Part shown: positions 33,332 through 41,201 of the stretch, piece after piece
How the letters are laid out: each line of letters starts with the position of its first letter
Numbering within the stretch: position 1 is the stretch's first letter
Source: an uncultured Chryseobacterium sp.
GTDB lineage: Bacteria > Bacteroidota > Bacteroidia > Flavobacteriales > Weeksellaceae
Length of the DNA stretch: 51,702 bases
Direction: 5' to 3'
NCBI GenBank assembly: GCA_913777465.1
Contig: CAJYRQ010000087.1
Span: forward strand, 1-51,702
The notes under the pieces: model-generated
What the model was told of the DNA's origin: nothing
The model's database searches: none
Seen by the model: only the letters and a program-made list of their open reading frames with translations
Translations under genes and position numbers: made by a program

Positions 33332-33349
33332 ATTTGTCAAATGACAAAT
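33332..33349 (+). promoter_or_regulatory. Crp/Fnr-type palindrome in front of the 33382 gene
   Basis: ATTTGTCA-AA-TGACAAAT is a perfect 8-2-8 palindrome 32 bases before the ATG. A near-copy lies in front of the SDR gene at 34146-34163. The position suggests autoregulation. Confidence 0.65.
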
Positions 33350-33381
33350 GATGAACGCTAAAGTTTACCTAAATTGCCTGT

Positions 33382-33954
33382 ATGAAAGCATTATTTGATT
33401 TTATCCTGACCTTCGGGAACCTCAACCCGCAGCAGATGGATTTTATTACGGCAAAAGCCCGGGAAATCACCATTCCCAAAGAAGAATATTTTTCTGAAGC
33501 GGGTAAAATAGCCAGACAGGTAGGATTTATTACCGAAGGCATTCTCCGGGTTTGTTATTACAACAATAAAAGCGAAGAGATCACCAAATATTTCATCGAG
33601 GAAAACAATTTAGTCGTTGATCTGGAAAGTTTCGACAACCAGATCTCTTCCAGCTCTTATGTGCAGGCCGTCACCGACTGTACGCTGATTGTCTTTGAAA
33701 GAAAAGACTGGCTGGAGCTGTTACAGACGATCGTAGGTTTTGACGCTATCGTCCATAAAATTATTGCAAGAGCATTGATGCAGAAAGTGGAGCGTCGAAG
33801 CCCGCTCGTTTCGGAAGACGCCACCACACGTTACCTGAAATTCATGGAGATCTACCCTTCTGCTGTCAACCGGATCCCGCTTTCGTATGTCGCATCTTAT
33901 CTTGGCGTAACCCAGTCGTCGCTGAGCAGGATCAGGAAGAATGTGAAGCTGTAG
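33382..33954 (+). CDS. Crp/Fnr-family transcriptional regulator
   Basis: 190 residues. N-terminal cNMP-binding-like beta-barrel (FITAKAREITIPKEEYFSEAGKIARQVGFITEGILRVCYYNN in parts, YFIEENNLVVDLESF), a dimer helix, and a C-terminal helix-turn-helix (IPLSYVASYLGVTQSSLSRIRKN). The ligand-contacting Arg-Ser pair of CRP is not conserved and there is no Fnr cysteine cluster, so the signal is unknown. The palindromes at 33332 and 34146 suggest that it controls itself and the downstream SDR gene. Confidence 0.88.
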   Translation: MKALFDFILTFGNLNPQQMDFITAKAREITIPKEEYFSEAGKIARQVGFITEGILRVCYYNNKSEEITKYFIEENNLVVDLESFDNQISSSSYVQAVTDCTLIVFERKDWLELLQTIVGFDAIVHKIIARALMQKVERRSPLVSEDATTRYLKFMEIYPSAVNRIPLSYVASYLGVTQSSLSRIRKNVKL

Positions 33955-34134
33955 AGGCTGGAAGCTGGGTGCAGGATGCCGGAAGTCTGAAGTCTGATGA
34001 GTATCGAAGTCTGATATCTGATTCTGGTATAAAATATTTAGCAATAATAAATTAGCAAAAAGCAGATAATAAAGAGAGAAGATGAAAACCGGACTCCCCT
34101 AACCTCCCGCATCCATCTTCCATCTTCCAGCCCC
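33954..34134. repeat. Inverted stuttering repeat between regulator and SDR genes
   Basis: Left arm 33954-33982 (GAGGCTGGAAGCTGG...GGATGCCGG) and right arm 34107-34134 (CCGCATCC...CTTCCAGCCCC) are imperfect reverse complements, roughly 22 of 28. Between them AAGTCTGAAGTCTGATG repeats. The left arm begins at the last base of the Crp/Fnr stop codon. Confidence 0.5.
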
Positions 34135-34145
34135 TATCCCACTCT

Positions 34146-34163
34146 TTTTGTCAAATGGCAAAT
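34146..34163 (+). promoter_or_regulatory. Crp/Fnr-type palindrome in front of the SDR gene
   Basis: TTTTGTCA-AA-TGGCAAAT agrees with the site at 33332-33349 at 16 of 18 positions and lies 58 bases before the SDR ATG. Confidence 0.6.
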
Positions 34164-34221
34164 GCCGGTCCGGGAAATTGGCGGAATTTTGCTCCAGTAA
34201 TTCATTAAAATAAAAAACAAT

Positions 34222-34959
34222 ATGCAAACCGTACTTATTACAGGAGCGAACAGAAGCATCGGACTGGAAACCGTGAAACAGCTTTCAGGAAAAGAATTAT
34301 TCATTTATTTAGGCAGCAGGAACCTTACCAAAGGGGAAGAAGTTGTAAAAGAGCTGAATGAAAAGGGATTTCAAAATATCAAAGCCATTGAGATTGATGT
34401 TACCAACCCGCAATCTGTGTTGAAAGCGAAAGAACAGATTGAAAAGGAGCAGGGAAAACTGGATATCCTGATCAACAATGCCGGGATTCTGGGTGTTCAG
34501 CCACAGACGGCAGAAGCGACAGCCGTTGCAGACATCAAGGAAGTTTTTGAAACCAATTTCTTCGGGGTTATCAATGTCACGCGGGCTTTTCTGGAACTGC
34601 TTAAAAAATCGGACTGTCCCAGAATCAGCAATATTACTTCAGGATTGGGTTCGCTCACCCTGCACAGCGATCCGGAATGGAAATATTACCACGTTAAAAG
34701 TGCAGCTTACGGACCTTCGAAATCCGCTTTGAATGCCTACACCATTGTTCTGGCCTATGAACTTCGGGACCTTCCTTTCAAAGTGAATGTGATTGATCCC
34801 GGTTATACCGCAACCGATTTCAACCATCACAGCGGACCGGGTTCCTTGGAAAGTGCCGCATCCTTTATCATCAAACATACATTAACCGATGAAAATGGAC
34901 CTACCGGCCAATATTTCAGCAATGATATTGAGGACGAAACCGGAATCAGTCCGTGGTAA
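34222..34959 (+). CDS. SDR-family NAD(P)-dependent oxidoreductase
   Basis: Classical short-chain dehydrogenase, 245 residues, cytoplasmic. Cofactor motif TGANRSIG at 7-14 (Ser replaces the more usual Gly of TGxxxGIG), LINNAG near 86, catalytic Ser in NITSGLG and YGPSK for Tyr/Lys. The insert LTLHSDPEWKYYHVKSAAYG resembles carbonyl-reductase-like SDRs. The substrate is unknown. The shared palindrome suggests control by the Crp/Fnr protein encoded upstream. Terminator at 34985. Confidence 0.9.
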   Translation: MQTVLITGANRSIGLETVKQLSGKELFIYLGSRNLTKGEEVVKELNEKGFQNIKAIEIDVTNPQSVLKAKEQIEKEQGKLDILINNAGILGVQPQTAEATAVADIKEVFETNFFGVINVTRAFLELLKKSDCPRISNITSGLGSLTLHSDPEWKYYHVKSAAYGPSKSALNAYTIVLAYELRDLPFKVNVIDPGYTATDFNHHSGPGSLESAASFIIKHTLTDENGPTGQYFSNDIEDETGISPW

Positions 34960-34984
34960 ACCGGTCCGTACATTTACAATTCAG

Positions 34985-35010
34985 GAGAAACTTTCGGGTT
35001 TCTCTTTTTT
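34985..35010 (+). terminator. Intrinsic terminator after the SDR gene
   Basis: Stem GAGAAAC / GTTTCTC, loop TTTCGG, then six T. Confidence 0.88.
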
Positions 35011-35055
35011 ATTTGGAGACAATTCAGCATATTTGATATGATCAAACCGGATTTT

Positions 35056-35553
35056 ATGAAAAAAGCTTCTATCCTGTCAGCCTTCTTTTGCATCATGCTT
35101 ATGATGTCCTCGTGCAACAGAGAAAACAAGGCTGCTCCAAAGGCTGTGGCAAACGGAGAAACAGCAGACCATCAAAAAACTCAGGTTTCAATACCGGTAT
35201 TGAAAGGCGACTATTGTTTTTTAAAAGCTGAAAATAAAGATACGACCTCTGTACATCTTACCATCTCCGGTAATAAAGTGAACGGCGAAATGACTTGGCA
35301 GCCGTGGGAAAAGGACGGTGCGGCAGGTACGCTTTCAGGAAAACTTATTTCAGACAGTGAAATGGAAGTGTTGTATAATTATACGATTGAAGGCAGTAAA
35401 CAGACGGAAACCAAGATCATGAAAATCGGTCAGGATAAACTGTACATCAAAGCCGGTGAACTTACCGATCCTGAAAATAATGGCAACCTGGTTTACAAAG
35501 ACCCTTCGAATGCGGTCTATAATGAAATACTTAACAAAGTTTCATGTAAATAA
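35056..35553 (+). CDS. Small lipoprotein of unknown function
   Basis: 165 residues from the ATG at 35056; an ATG at 35038 would only lengthen the n-region. The lipoprotein signal is MKKASILSAFFCIMLMMSSC with the lipid Cys at residue 20. The mature part is a beta-rich domain (GDYCFLKAENKDTTSVHLTISGNKVNGEMTWQPWEKDGAAGTLSG in parts, KIGQDKLYIKAGELTDPENNGNLVYKD in parts) that resembles lipocalin-like or DUF-type lipoproteins of Bacteroidetes. No function can be named. Own unit after a terminator. Confidence 0.82.
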   Translation: MKKASILSAFFCIMLMMSSCNRENKAAPKAVANGETADHQKTQVSIPVLKGDYCFLKAENKDTTSVHLTISGNKVNGEMTWQPWEKDGAAGTLSGKLISDSEMEVLYNYTIEGSKQTETKIMKIGQDKLYIKAGELTDPENNGNLVYKDPSNAVYNEILNKVSCK

Positions 35554-35603
35554 TATCCGGAACAGGCACACATGTTGTGCAGACTTTATTTATAATTCAT
35601 TCT

Positions 35604-35921
35604 ATGAAAACAAAATATCACTTTACCGCTCTGCTTACCTACGATTCTACGGAAAATGGCGGGCTTACTGCTCCTGTATCCTCAGACCACAGACCTATTA
35701 TTAAGTTTCCGTTCGATGAAAACCTGTTTATTGCCATTCAGAAATTCAGCGGCGAGGAAGATCTGGTGTTTCCCGGGGACACCGTTACTTCAGAAGTTAC
35801 CCTGCTTCAGCCGGAAAAGCTGACGGGAAGCCTGTACGAAGGAATGGATTTCGACTTTTTCGAGGGAGATAAACCGATAGGACACGGCACGATTACCGGA
35901 CTTTACAATACCAGTCAATAA
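35604..35921 (+). CDS. EF-Tu domain III-like small protein
   Basis: 105 residues from ATG 35604 (MKTKYHFTALLTYDSTENGG); an ATG at 35577 is in frame but adds a leader without similarity. The order YHFTALLTYDSTENGGLTAP, SDHRPIIKF, LVFPGDTVTSEVTL and GSLYEGMDFDFFEGDKPIGHGTI (in parts) follows the C-terminal beta-barrel of EF-Tu (EGGR..PF.SNYRPQF, MVMPGDNV, GLRFAIREGGRTVGAG). There is no GTPase domain. The function is unknown; a tRNA- or toxin-mimic idea would be speculation. A two-way terminator follows. Confidence 0.75.
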   Translation: MKTKYHFTALLTYDSTENGGLTAPVSSDHRPIIKFPFDENLFIAIQKFSGEEDLVFPGDTVTSEVTLLQPEKLTGSLYEGMDFDFFEGDKPIGHGTITGLYNTSQ

Positions 35922-35958
35922 AAATACGCTCCTTAAAAATGAGGGAGCGTATTTTTTT
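35921..35958. terminator. Bidirectional terminator
   Basis: AAAATACGCTCC / GGAGCGTATTTT with an 11-nt loop. T runs exist on both strands, so it serves the EF-Tu-like gene (plus) and the convergent gene ending at 36011 (minus). Confidence 0.85.
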
Positions 35959-36010
35959 AATTTGATTTATAGATTAAACAAATTGTTGTTGACCTTTCCA
36001 CCAGAAATAT

Positions 36011-36748
36011 TTAATTGGAAACTTTGGATATATTAAAGTTGGCCGTGCTGACATTGAAATTACTACTATCCAAATTAGCAGCATTCGTGACCCCAAAGGA
36101 AATTTTATCCCCTGCCTGCAGGGGATACAGCGCGTCTAATGTTTCCTGCGCTATAGCAACCGTCATGTTGTTCCCGATGGTTTCACTCATAAAATTGCGG
36201 GAATCAATCAGTGTTGAAACGGCATTTCTTGTACGGACTATTCCTACTCCCGCAGTAACTGTCTGTCCAAATAATCCCCGGCCGTATCTGAAAGTATAAT
36301 TGATTTTGTACACTCCTGTACTTGGAACGATATAGGTGTTATCAATATCAGAAAATACCGCCGTAGAACCTACGGTCCTTTCGGAATTAACAAAATTTAC
36401 AGCCTGGAAACCGGATGGAAAAACAGTGGCAGAAAATAATGTAACCCCTGCTGTTTTCCGGGCCGAATATACCGATGCCGGAATACCGGTTACGCCCCCT
36501 TGCGTTGCCAGGTCTGCGATAAGTTGTGGGTTTATTCTGGTTACCTCGAAATCGCCGCCTGTATTCTGGTTAACGGCCAGAATCTGGAATCCCGTAGTGG
36601 TGGCAGCCGTAGGCATCTGCCTGATTTTCATATTCCCGTTTACATCCAAAGTAGATTGTGGTGTAGATGTATTAATGCCTACCTGAGCCATCATTAACGA
36701 TGAAGAGGAAAAAAGGCATAATGCCGCTGTAATCATGTTAGTTTTCAT
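36011..36748 (-). CDS. Secreted C1q/TNF-like surface protein
   Basis: 245 residues from ATG 36748 (MKTNMITAALCLFSSSSLMMAQ signal, in parts). The start of the mature part, VGINTSTPQSTLDVNGNMKIRQ, is the same cap seen on the 31626 product. The C-terminal 140 residues (VTLFSATVFPSGFQAVNF, TYIVPSTGVYKINYTFRYGRG, LYPLQAGDKISFGVTN) look like a C1q/TNF-type jelly roll. No T9SS sorting domain. Such proteins are common in Chryseobacterium; the binding partner is unknown. The -7 box TATATTTG is at 36765-36772 on the minus strand. Confidence 0.75.
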   Translation of the reverse strand: MKTNMITAALCLFSSSSLMMAQVGINTSTPQSTLDVNGNMKIRQMPTAATTTGFQILAVNQNTGGDFEVTRINPQLIADLATQGGVTGIPASVYSARKTAGVTLFSATVFPSGFQAVNFVNSERTVGSTAVFSDIDNTYIVPSTGVYKINYTFRYGRGLFGQTVTAGVGIVRTRNAVSTLIDSRNFMSETIGNNMTVAIAQETLDALYPLQAGDKISFGVTNAANLDSSNFNVSTANFNISKVSN

Positions 36749-36764
36749 ATCGTACAATTTGGCG

Positions 36765-36772
36765 CAAATATA
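36765..36772 (-). promoter_or_regulatory. Promoter -7 box of the C1q-like gene
   Basis: On the minus strand TATATTTG fits TAnnTTTG, 16 bases before the ATG at 36748. Confidence 0.5.
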
Positions 36773-36947
36773 TCGATATAAAGCTAAACATCTCCTATTT
36801 TATGTTAAATAATTATTATATGAGGATTAAACCCTCCACGCAAAGATCATCCACTCACGATCCGGATACATCCTTCGCGGATCCGGTTACTTTTTTCTTT
36901 GGTTAACTTCCCATCTTTGTCCCATTAATTAAAACAAATATTTAGAA

Positions 36948-37787
36948 ATGGAAACAAACAAAGTATGGTTCGTTACAGGAGCCTCCAAAGGATTAGGATT
37001 TGAAATGGTTAAAAAATTGTTGTCGGAAGGATTCCGGGTAGCGGCCACCAGCCGTACGGTTGAGTCGCTGGTTTCTTCTTTCGGGGAAGCTTCGGAAAAC
37101 TTTCTGCCGCTGGGCATGAATATTAGCGATAATGATGATGTAAAACGATCAGTTGCCAAAACCGTTGAACATTTCGGAAATCTTAACGTCATCGTAAACA
37201 ATGCGGGCTACGGCCAGATCGGAACATTGGAAGAGCTGACGGACGGCGAAGCCAGGGCAAACTTTGAGGTGAATGTTTTCGGAAGCCTGAATGTGATCCG
37301 CAATGCCATGCCTTACCTTAGAAAACAGCAATCGGGAAATATTTTCAACATTTCTTCCATTGGTGGTTATGCGGGGAATTTTCCGGGCTGGGGCATTTAT
37401 TGTTCTACCAAATTTGCGGTAGCCGGGTTTACGGAAGCCCTGGCAGAAGAAGCCAGACCTTTCGGGATTCATGCAACCGTTGTTTATCCCGGTTACTTCC
37501 GGACAGATTTTTTAACCCAGGAATCGGCAAAAACCCCGGCTCAGACCATCGAAGCCTATGAATCGGCCAGAAATTCTGAACAGGCCCACCTGAATGAGAT
37601 CAACGGCAACCAGCCGAACGATCCTGTAAAAGCTGCAGATGCTTTGATCGCCTTAAGCAAAGAGCAAAATCCGCCGGTCCATTTCCTGCTGGGTATTGAA
37701 ACCAATGATGTTCTGCAACAGAAGATCGAAGCCATAACTAAAGATGCGGAAAACTGGAAAGATCTTACGGAATCTACTGCCCTTTAA
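36948..37787 (+). CDS. SDR-family oxidoreductase
   Basis: 279-residue classical short-chain dehydrogenase. TGASKGLG at 10-17, VNNAGYG near 84, catalytic Ser in ISSIGG and the YCSTK active site. The C-terminal extension to 279 residues with TPAQTIEAYESAR and NGNQPNDPVKAADALI fits the group often named oxidoreductase/3-ketoacyl reductase-like that acts on unknown carbonyls. Single gene, no clear promoter box. Confidence 0.9.
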   Translation: METNKVWFVTGASKGLGFEMVKKLLSEGFRVAATSRTVESLVSSFGEASENFLPLGMNISDNDDVKRSVAKTVEHFGNLNVIVNNAGYGQIGTLEELTDGEARANFEVNVFGSLNVIRNAMPYLRKQQSGNIFNISSIGGYAGNFPGWGIYCSTKFAVAGFTEALAEEARPFGIHATVVYPGYFRTDFLTQESAKTPAQTIEAYESARNSEQAHLNEINGNQPNDPVKAADALIALSKEQNPPVHFLLGIETNDVLQQKIEAITKDAENWKDLTESTAL

Positions 37788-37824
37788 CATTTTATCTTAA
37801 AAATTAGGCCTTATTGTCCGAATG

Positions 37825-37898
37825 TTAAAAGCTGTTTAAATTATTTTTGAATAGACAGAAAGGAAGACACTGCTTAACTTAATTCAAACAGCTTTTAA
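37825..37898 (+). promoter_or_regulatory. Promoter inside a long-armed dyad
   Basis: Arms 37825-37843 (TTAAAAGCTGTTTAAATTA) and 37880-37898 (TAATTCAAACAGCTTTTAA) pair with one mismatch in 19. The -7 box TATTTTTG (37842-37849) overlaps the left arm, and the predicted transcription start (about 37856) lies between the arms. Suggests a two-site operator. Confidence 0.5.
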
Positions 37899-37913
37899 TT
37901 ATTTATATTTTCC

Positions 37914-38012
37914 ATGGCTATCGGCACAAATTATGAAGTTCTAACCGAAGTAATTTCCGGCAGGAAAACCGGACCGATTGGTCATTCGCCAACTGACCCG
38001 GAAAAAGTTTAA
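37914..38012 (+). CDS. Possible 32-residue small ORF before the quinone reductase gene
   Basis: ATG at 37914 opens a frame of 32 codons (MAIGTNYEVLTEVISGRKTG, then PIGHSPTDPEKV) that stops two bases before the ATG at 38014. The composition looks protein-like and GC content is higher than the spacer around it. I do not recognise it. It could be a leader peptide, a remnant of a lost gene or chance. Confidence 0.35.
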   Translation: MAIGTNYEVLTEVISGRKTGPIGHSPTDPEKV

Positions 38013-38031
38013 AATGAAACTTCGTACAAAA

Positions 38032-39000
38032 ATGAAAGCAGTAGTTATCACAAAATCCGGAGGACCGGAGGTTTTAGCATTAAAAGAATATCCGACACCC
38101 GAAATATCGGGAGATCAGGTATTGATAGAAGTAAAAGCGGCAGGGCTTAACCGCCTGGATGTTTTCCAGCGTGAAGGAAATTATCCGGCTCCGGCTGGTG
38201 TTCCCGACGATATTTTAGGGTTGGAAGTCGCCGGAACGGTGGTTCAATGCGGACCTGAGGTAACCGGTTTTAAAACCGGTGATAAAGTCTGTGCTCTTTT
38301 GGGCGGCGGCGGGTATGCGGAATTTGTCAGCGTACGTGAAGGCCAGTGCCTTCCGGTTCCTGAAGGGCTGGGTTTTGCGGAAGCGGCCAGTTTGCCTGAA
38401 ACGGTTTTCACCGTTTGGTCCAATATTTTTCAGAGGGGAAATCTTCAGCCCGGAGAAACCCTTCTGCTTCATGGCGGGAACAGCGGCATCGGCATCACCG
38501 GAATTCAGGTTGCCAATGCTCTCGGCTCGAAAGTAATAGTCACCGTCGGTTCCGAAGAAAAAGGGAAGACCTGCCTCGATCTGGGAGCGGATTCTTATAT
38601 TAATTATAAAACCCAGAATTTTGAAGACGAACTGCAAAGTGAAGGTGTAGATGTGATTCTGGATATGATCGGCGGTGACTATTTAGCTAAAAACATCAAC
38701 ATCTTAAAACCCGACGGCAGGCTTGTCCACATCAATGCCGTAGACCAAAACCCGCCCCGTCTCGATATCAAGAAAGTAATGACCAAACGTTTAACGGTCA
38801 CAGGAAGCACCCTCCGGAGCAGAGGATACGAATTCAAAAAACAACTGGCAAAAGAAGTTCAGAAATACGTCTGGCCGTTGATCGGATCGAAACAGCTCAA
38901 GCCTGTAATATTTAGGACTTTTCCTTTTTCGGAAGCTTCTGAAGCACACCGATTATTAGAAAACGGGACGCATACCGGTAAAATTATTCTGGTAAACTAA
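38032..39000 (+). CDS. Zinc-independent quinone oxidoreductase (QOR family, MDR superfamily)
   Basis: 322 residues from ATG 38032 (MKAVVITKSGGPEVL); ATGs at 38014 and 37978 would add non-conserved residues. GroES-like N-terminal domain with LNRLDVFQREG and VPDDILGLEVAGTV, then NADPH-binding LLLHGGNSGIGITGIQVANALG (in parts). Zinc ligand cysteines are absent, as in QOR and PIG3-type enzymes that reduce quinones or enals with NADPH. The promoter region holds a strong dyad at 37825. Confidence 0.9.
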   Translation: MKAVVITKSGGPEVLALKEYPTPEISGDQVLIEVKAAGLNRLDVFQREGNYPAPAGVPDDILGLEVAGTVVQCGPEVTGFKTGDKVCALLGGGGYAEFVSVREGQCLPVPEGLGFAEAASLPETVFTVWSNIFQRGNLQPGETLLLHGGNSGIGITGIQVANALGSKVIVTVGSEEKGKTCLDLGADSYINYKTQNFEDELQSEGVDVILDMIGGDYLAKNINILKPDGRLVHINAVDQNPPRLDIKKVMTKRLTVTGSTLRSRGYEFKKQLAKEVQKYVWPLIGSKQLKPVIFRTFPFSEASEAHRLLENGTHTGKIILVN

Positions 39001-39414
39001 ACTCAAATTAGAAAAGTGATTTGATCTAAAATAATTCATTGATATTTATATCATTATCCAACGTCGATCTTATTGCAATCAGTCTGGTCTGATGATGACA
39101 ACAAAATTAGCTTTAGCCAAAATTATTACATTTTGGCTAAAGTTGATTATCATACATGATTAGGTAAATGGGCCATTTACTTTTCTTTTGTTCTACAACA
39201 AACAACCTGTTATCATGAAATATTTACTTTCGAAAGACTATAAAAAATAGTTTTTAAATGAAAGTAAATACGCTGGCCTTAACTCATAAACCAATATAAA
39301 GCTTTACATATATCAGTAAAAATCAGCTTCTTTCAAAAAAAATTGTGCTAAAATCAGACCCATGGCGGTCCCGCTTTTGATGCTCCTATTTTATCACCAA
39401 CAAAATATAAATAT
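39001..39414. other. Gene-free stretch with three dyads
   Basis: 39111-39142: perfect 12-bp arms CTTTAGCCAAAA / TTTTGGCTAAAG, 8-nt loop. 39164-39180: GTAAATGG-G-CCATTTAC. 39187-39202: TTTGTT-CTAC-AACAAA. No gene or standard terminator. The dyads look like operators or an RNA structure upstream of the dehydrogenase gene at 39415. Confidence 0.6.
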
Positions 39415-40566
39415 ATGTTAGCAATGAATTTCCGCGGATCTTTCCGCGTGCGTGCAGACCGCAATATGCCTGAGCCGCAGATAGAACATCCGGAAGACGC
39501 CATCGTGCGGGTCTTAAGATCCTGTATCTGCGGCTCGGACCTGCATCTTTATCATGGCCTTGTTCCCGATACCCGTGTCGGTACTACGTTTGGCCACGAA
39601 TTTATTGGGGAAGTGGTTGAAATAGGTTCTTCTGTACAAAAACTGAAAGTGGGCGATAAGGTCATGGTACCTTTCAATATTTCCTGCGGAAAATGTGCTT
39701 TCTGCAAGCAGGAACTTTATGGCAACTGCCATGAATCGAATCCGATGGCGACTGCGGTAGGCGGTATTTTCGGGTATTCCCATACAGCCGGAGGCTATCA
39801 GGGCGGGCAGGCAGAATATGCCCGCGTGCCTTATGCAGATGTAGGCCCAACCGTAATTCCCGACTGGATGGATCCTGACGATGCCGTGCTGCTTACCGAC
39901 GTGGTGCCTACCGGCTATCAGGCGGCAGAAATGGCGGGTATACAAAAAGGCGATACGGTAGTAGTTTTCGGTGCAGGACCCATCGGCATTATGGCCGCTA
40001 AATCAGCATGGCTTTTTGGTGCAGGACGGGTTATTGTAATCGACGAGCTGGAATACCGACTCGATTTTGTCGCCAAATATGCACAGTGCGAGGCTTATAA
40101 TTTTAACAGCATCGGCGACCCCGTGGTCTTTATTAAAACACAGACCGATTCTCTGGGAGCAGATGTCTGCATCGATGCCGTAGGCTGCGAGGCAAAAGGC
40201 AATCTGACGAATACGATCCTGGGAACAAAGCTCCTTTTGCAGGGCGGTTCTACTACGGCGCTGCACTGGGCCATTAATTCGGTAAAGAAAGGCGGAATTG
40301 TTTCTGTTGTAGGCGTCTATGGTCCTACGGATGCCTTGGTACCGATTGGTAATGTGGTGAATAAAGGGATTACGATCCGTGCCAACCAGGCAGCTGTAAA
40401 ACGTCACCTGCCCAAGCTGATTGAACATGTAAAAAACGGTATCCTGGATCCGAAACAGATCATCACTCACCGGGTTCCCCTAGAAGAGGTAGCCGATGCC
40501 TATCATATATTTTCACGCAAGCTGGACGGATGTATCAAAACCGTGCTTATTCCGCCGACTGCATAA
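39415..40566 (+). CDS. Zinc-dependent alcohol dehydrogenase, formaldehyde dehydrogenase-like
   Basis: 383-residue MDR enzyme. Catalytic zinc ligands in CICGSDLHLYHG and GHEFIGEVVEIG; structural zinc cysteines in CGKCAFCKQELYGNC; NAD-binding VFGAGPIGIMAAKSAWLFGAGRVIVID (in parts). The long insertion with GGIFGYSHTAGGYQGGQAEYARVPYAD (in parts) and the DAVGCEAKG region resemble glutathione-independent formaldehyde dehydrogenases. It probably forms a unit with the gene 29 bases downstream. True substrate unknown; an aldehyde or alcohol detoxification role is inferred. Confidence 0.88.
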   Translation: MLAMNFRGSFRVRADRNMPEPQIEHPEDAIVRVLRSCICGSDLHLYHGLVPDTRVGTTFGHEFIGEVVEIGSSVQKLKVGDKVMVPFNISCGKCAFCKQELYGNCHESNPMATAVGGIFGYSHTAGGYQGGQAEYARVPYADVGPTVIPDWMDPDDAVLLTDVVPTGYQAAEMAGIQKGDTVVVFGAGPIGIMAAKSAWLFGAGRVIVIDELEYRLDFVAKYAQCEAYNFNSIGDPVVFIKTQTDSLGADVCIDAVGCEAKGNLTNTILGTKLLLQGGSTTALHWAINSVKKGGIVSVVGVYGPTDALVPIGNVVNKGITIRANQAAVKRHLPKLIEHVKNGILDPKQIITHRVPLEEVADAYHIFSRKLDGCIKTVLIPPTA

Positions 40567-40594
40567 CAAGTTTTTAACTAAAAAATATTACAAC

Positions 40595-41122
40595 ATGCTT
40601 ACAGACGAAACAAAGCCGTCCGACTTTAAAAAAAGCGAACAGGCAGATTATACGCATATAAGAGGCTGGGGAATCGATGCAGATCCTGAAAACGATCCCG
40701 TCTACCCTATGAAGAAACGGACCAACGAAGAACATGAAGGTTATGCATGGGAACGCCCGGAACAACAGCCTGAAAAGGTTGAAATTCTAAAGTCCGTAGA
40801 GCGGCCGAACCTAACCGCTACATTCGGTACGGCATCGCCTCCGGAAGGCGTGAACGGAGCCATCCGAAAAATGGCCTTCCGTTACAGTGAATCCAGCTAT
40901 GGCCGATGGCTTCCGCTGGTGTTGGCAGACCGTGTAGGAGCAGTCGAAGGAATTATTGATGACTTAAAAAACGGTCATGTCCCCAATATTTTCGCCGAAC
41001 GCGGCTGGGGCGCCGAATGGAAGTACAACAAGAGAAACTTTCTACTGAAAATAGCGGCAGCCACTGCAGTAACGGCCGTTGCCATCAGCCTGCTATCTTC
41101 AAAAAACAAACACGAAGATTAG
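40595..41122 (+). CDS. Tail-anchored protein of unknown function, dehydrogenase partner
   Basis: 175 residues from ATG 40595; the open frame continues upstream into the dehydrogenase gene but that part is not real. Mostly polar with HIRGWGIDADPENDPVYPMKK near the N-terminus and YSESSYGRWLPLVLADRVGAVEGIIDDL (in parts). A single membrane helix near the end (FLLKIAAATAVTAVAISLLSS, in parts) is followed by a short charged tail. I recognise it only as a conserved hypothetical that often follows this type of dehydrogenase. Terminator at 41132. Confidence 0.75.
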   Translation: MLTDETKPSDFKKSEQADYTHIRGWGIDADPENDPVYPMKKRTNEEHEGYAWERPEQQPEKVEILKSVERPNLTATFGTASPPEGVNGAIRKMAFRYSESSYGRWLPLVLADRVGAVEGIIDDLKNGHVPNIFAERGWGAEWKYNKRNFLLKIAAATAVTAVAISLLSSKNKHED

Positions 41123-41131
41123 TTTATTAGA

Positions 41132-41160
41132 GCCGGAAGAAATTCCGGCCATTTTATATT
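41132..41160 (+). terminator. Terminator after the tail-anchored protein gene
   Basis: Stem GCCGGAA / TTCCGGC, loop GAAA, tail CATTTTATATTTT. Confidence 0.7.
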
Positions 41161-41201
41161 TTAAAATTCTTCGGATACATCCTTTACATACAACATTGTT
41201 C

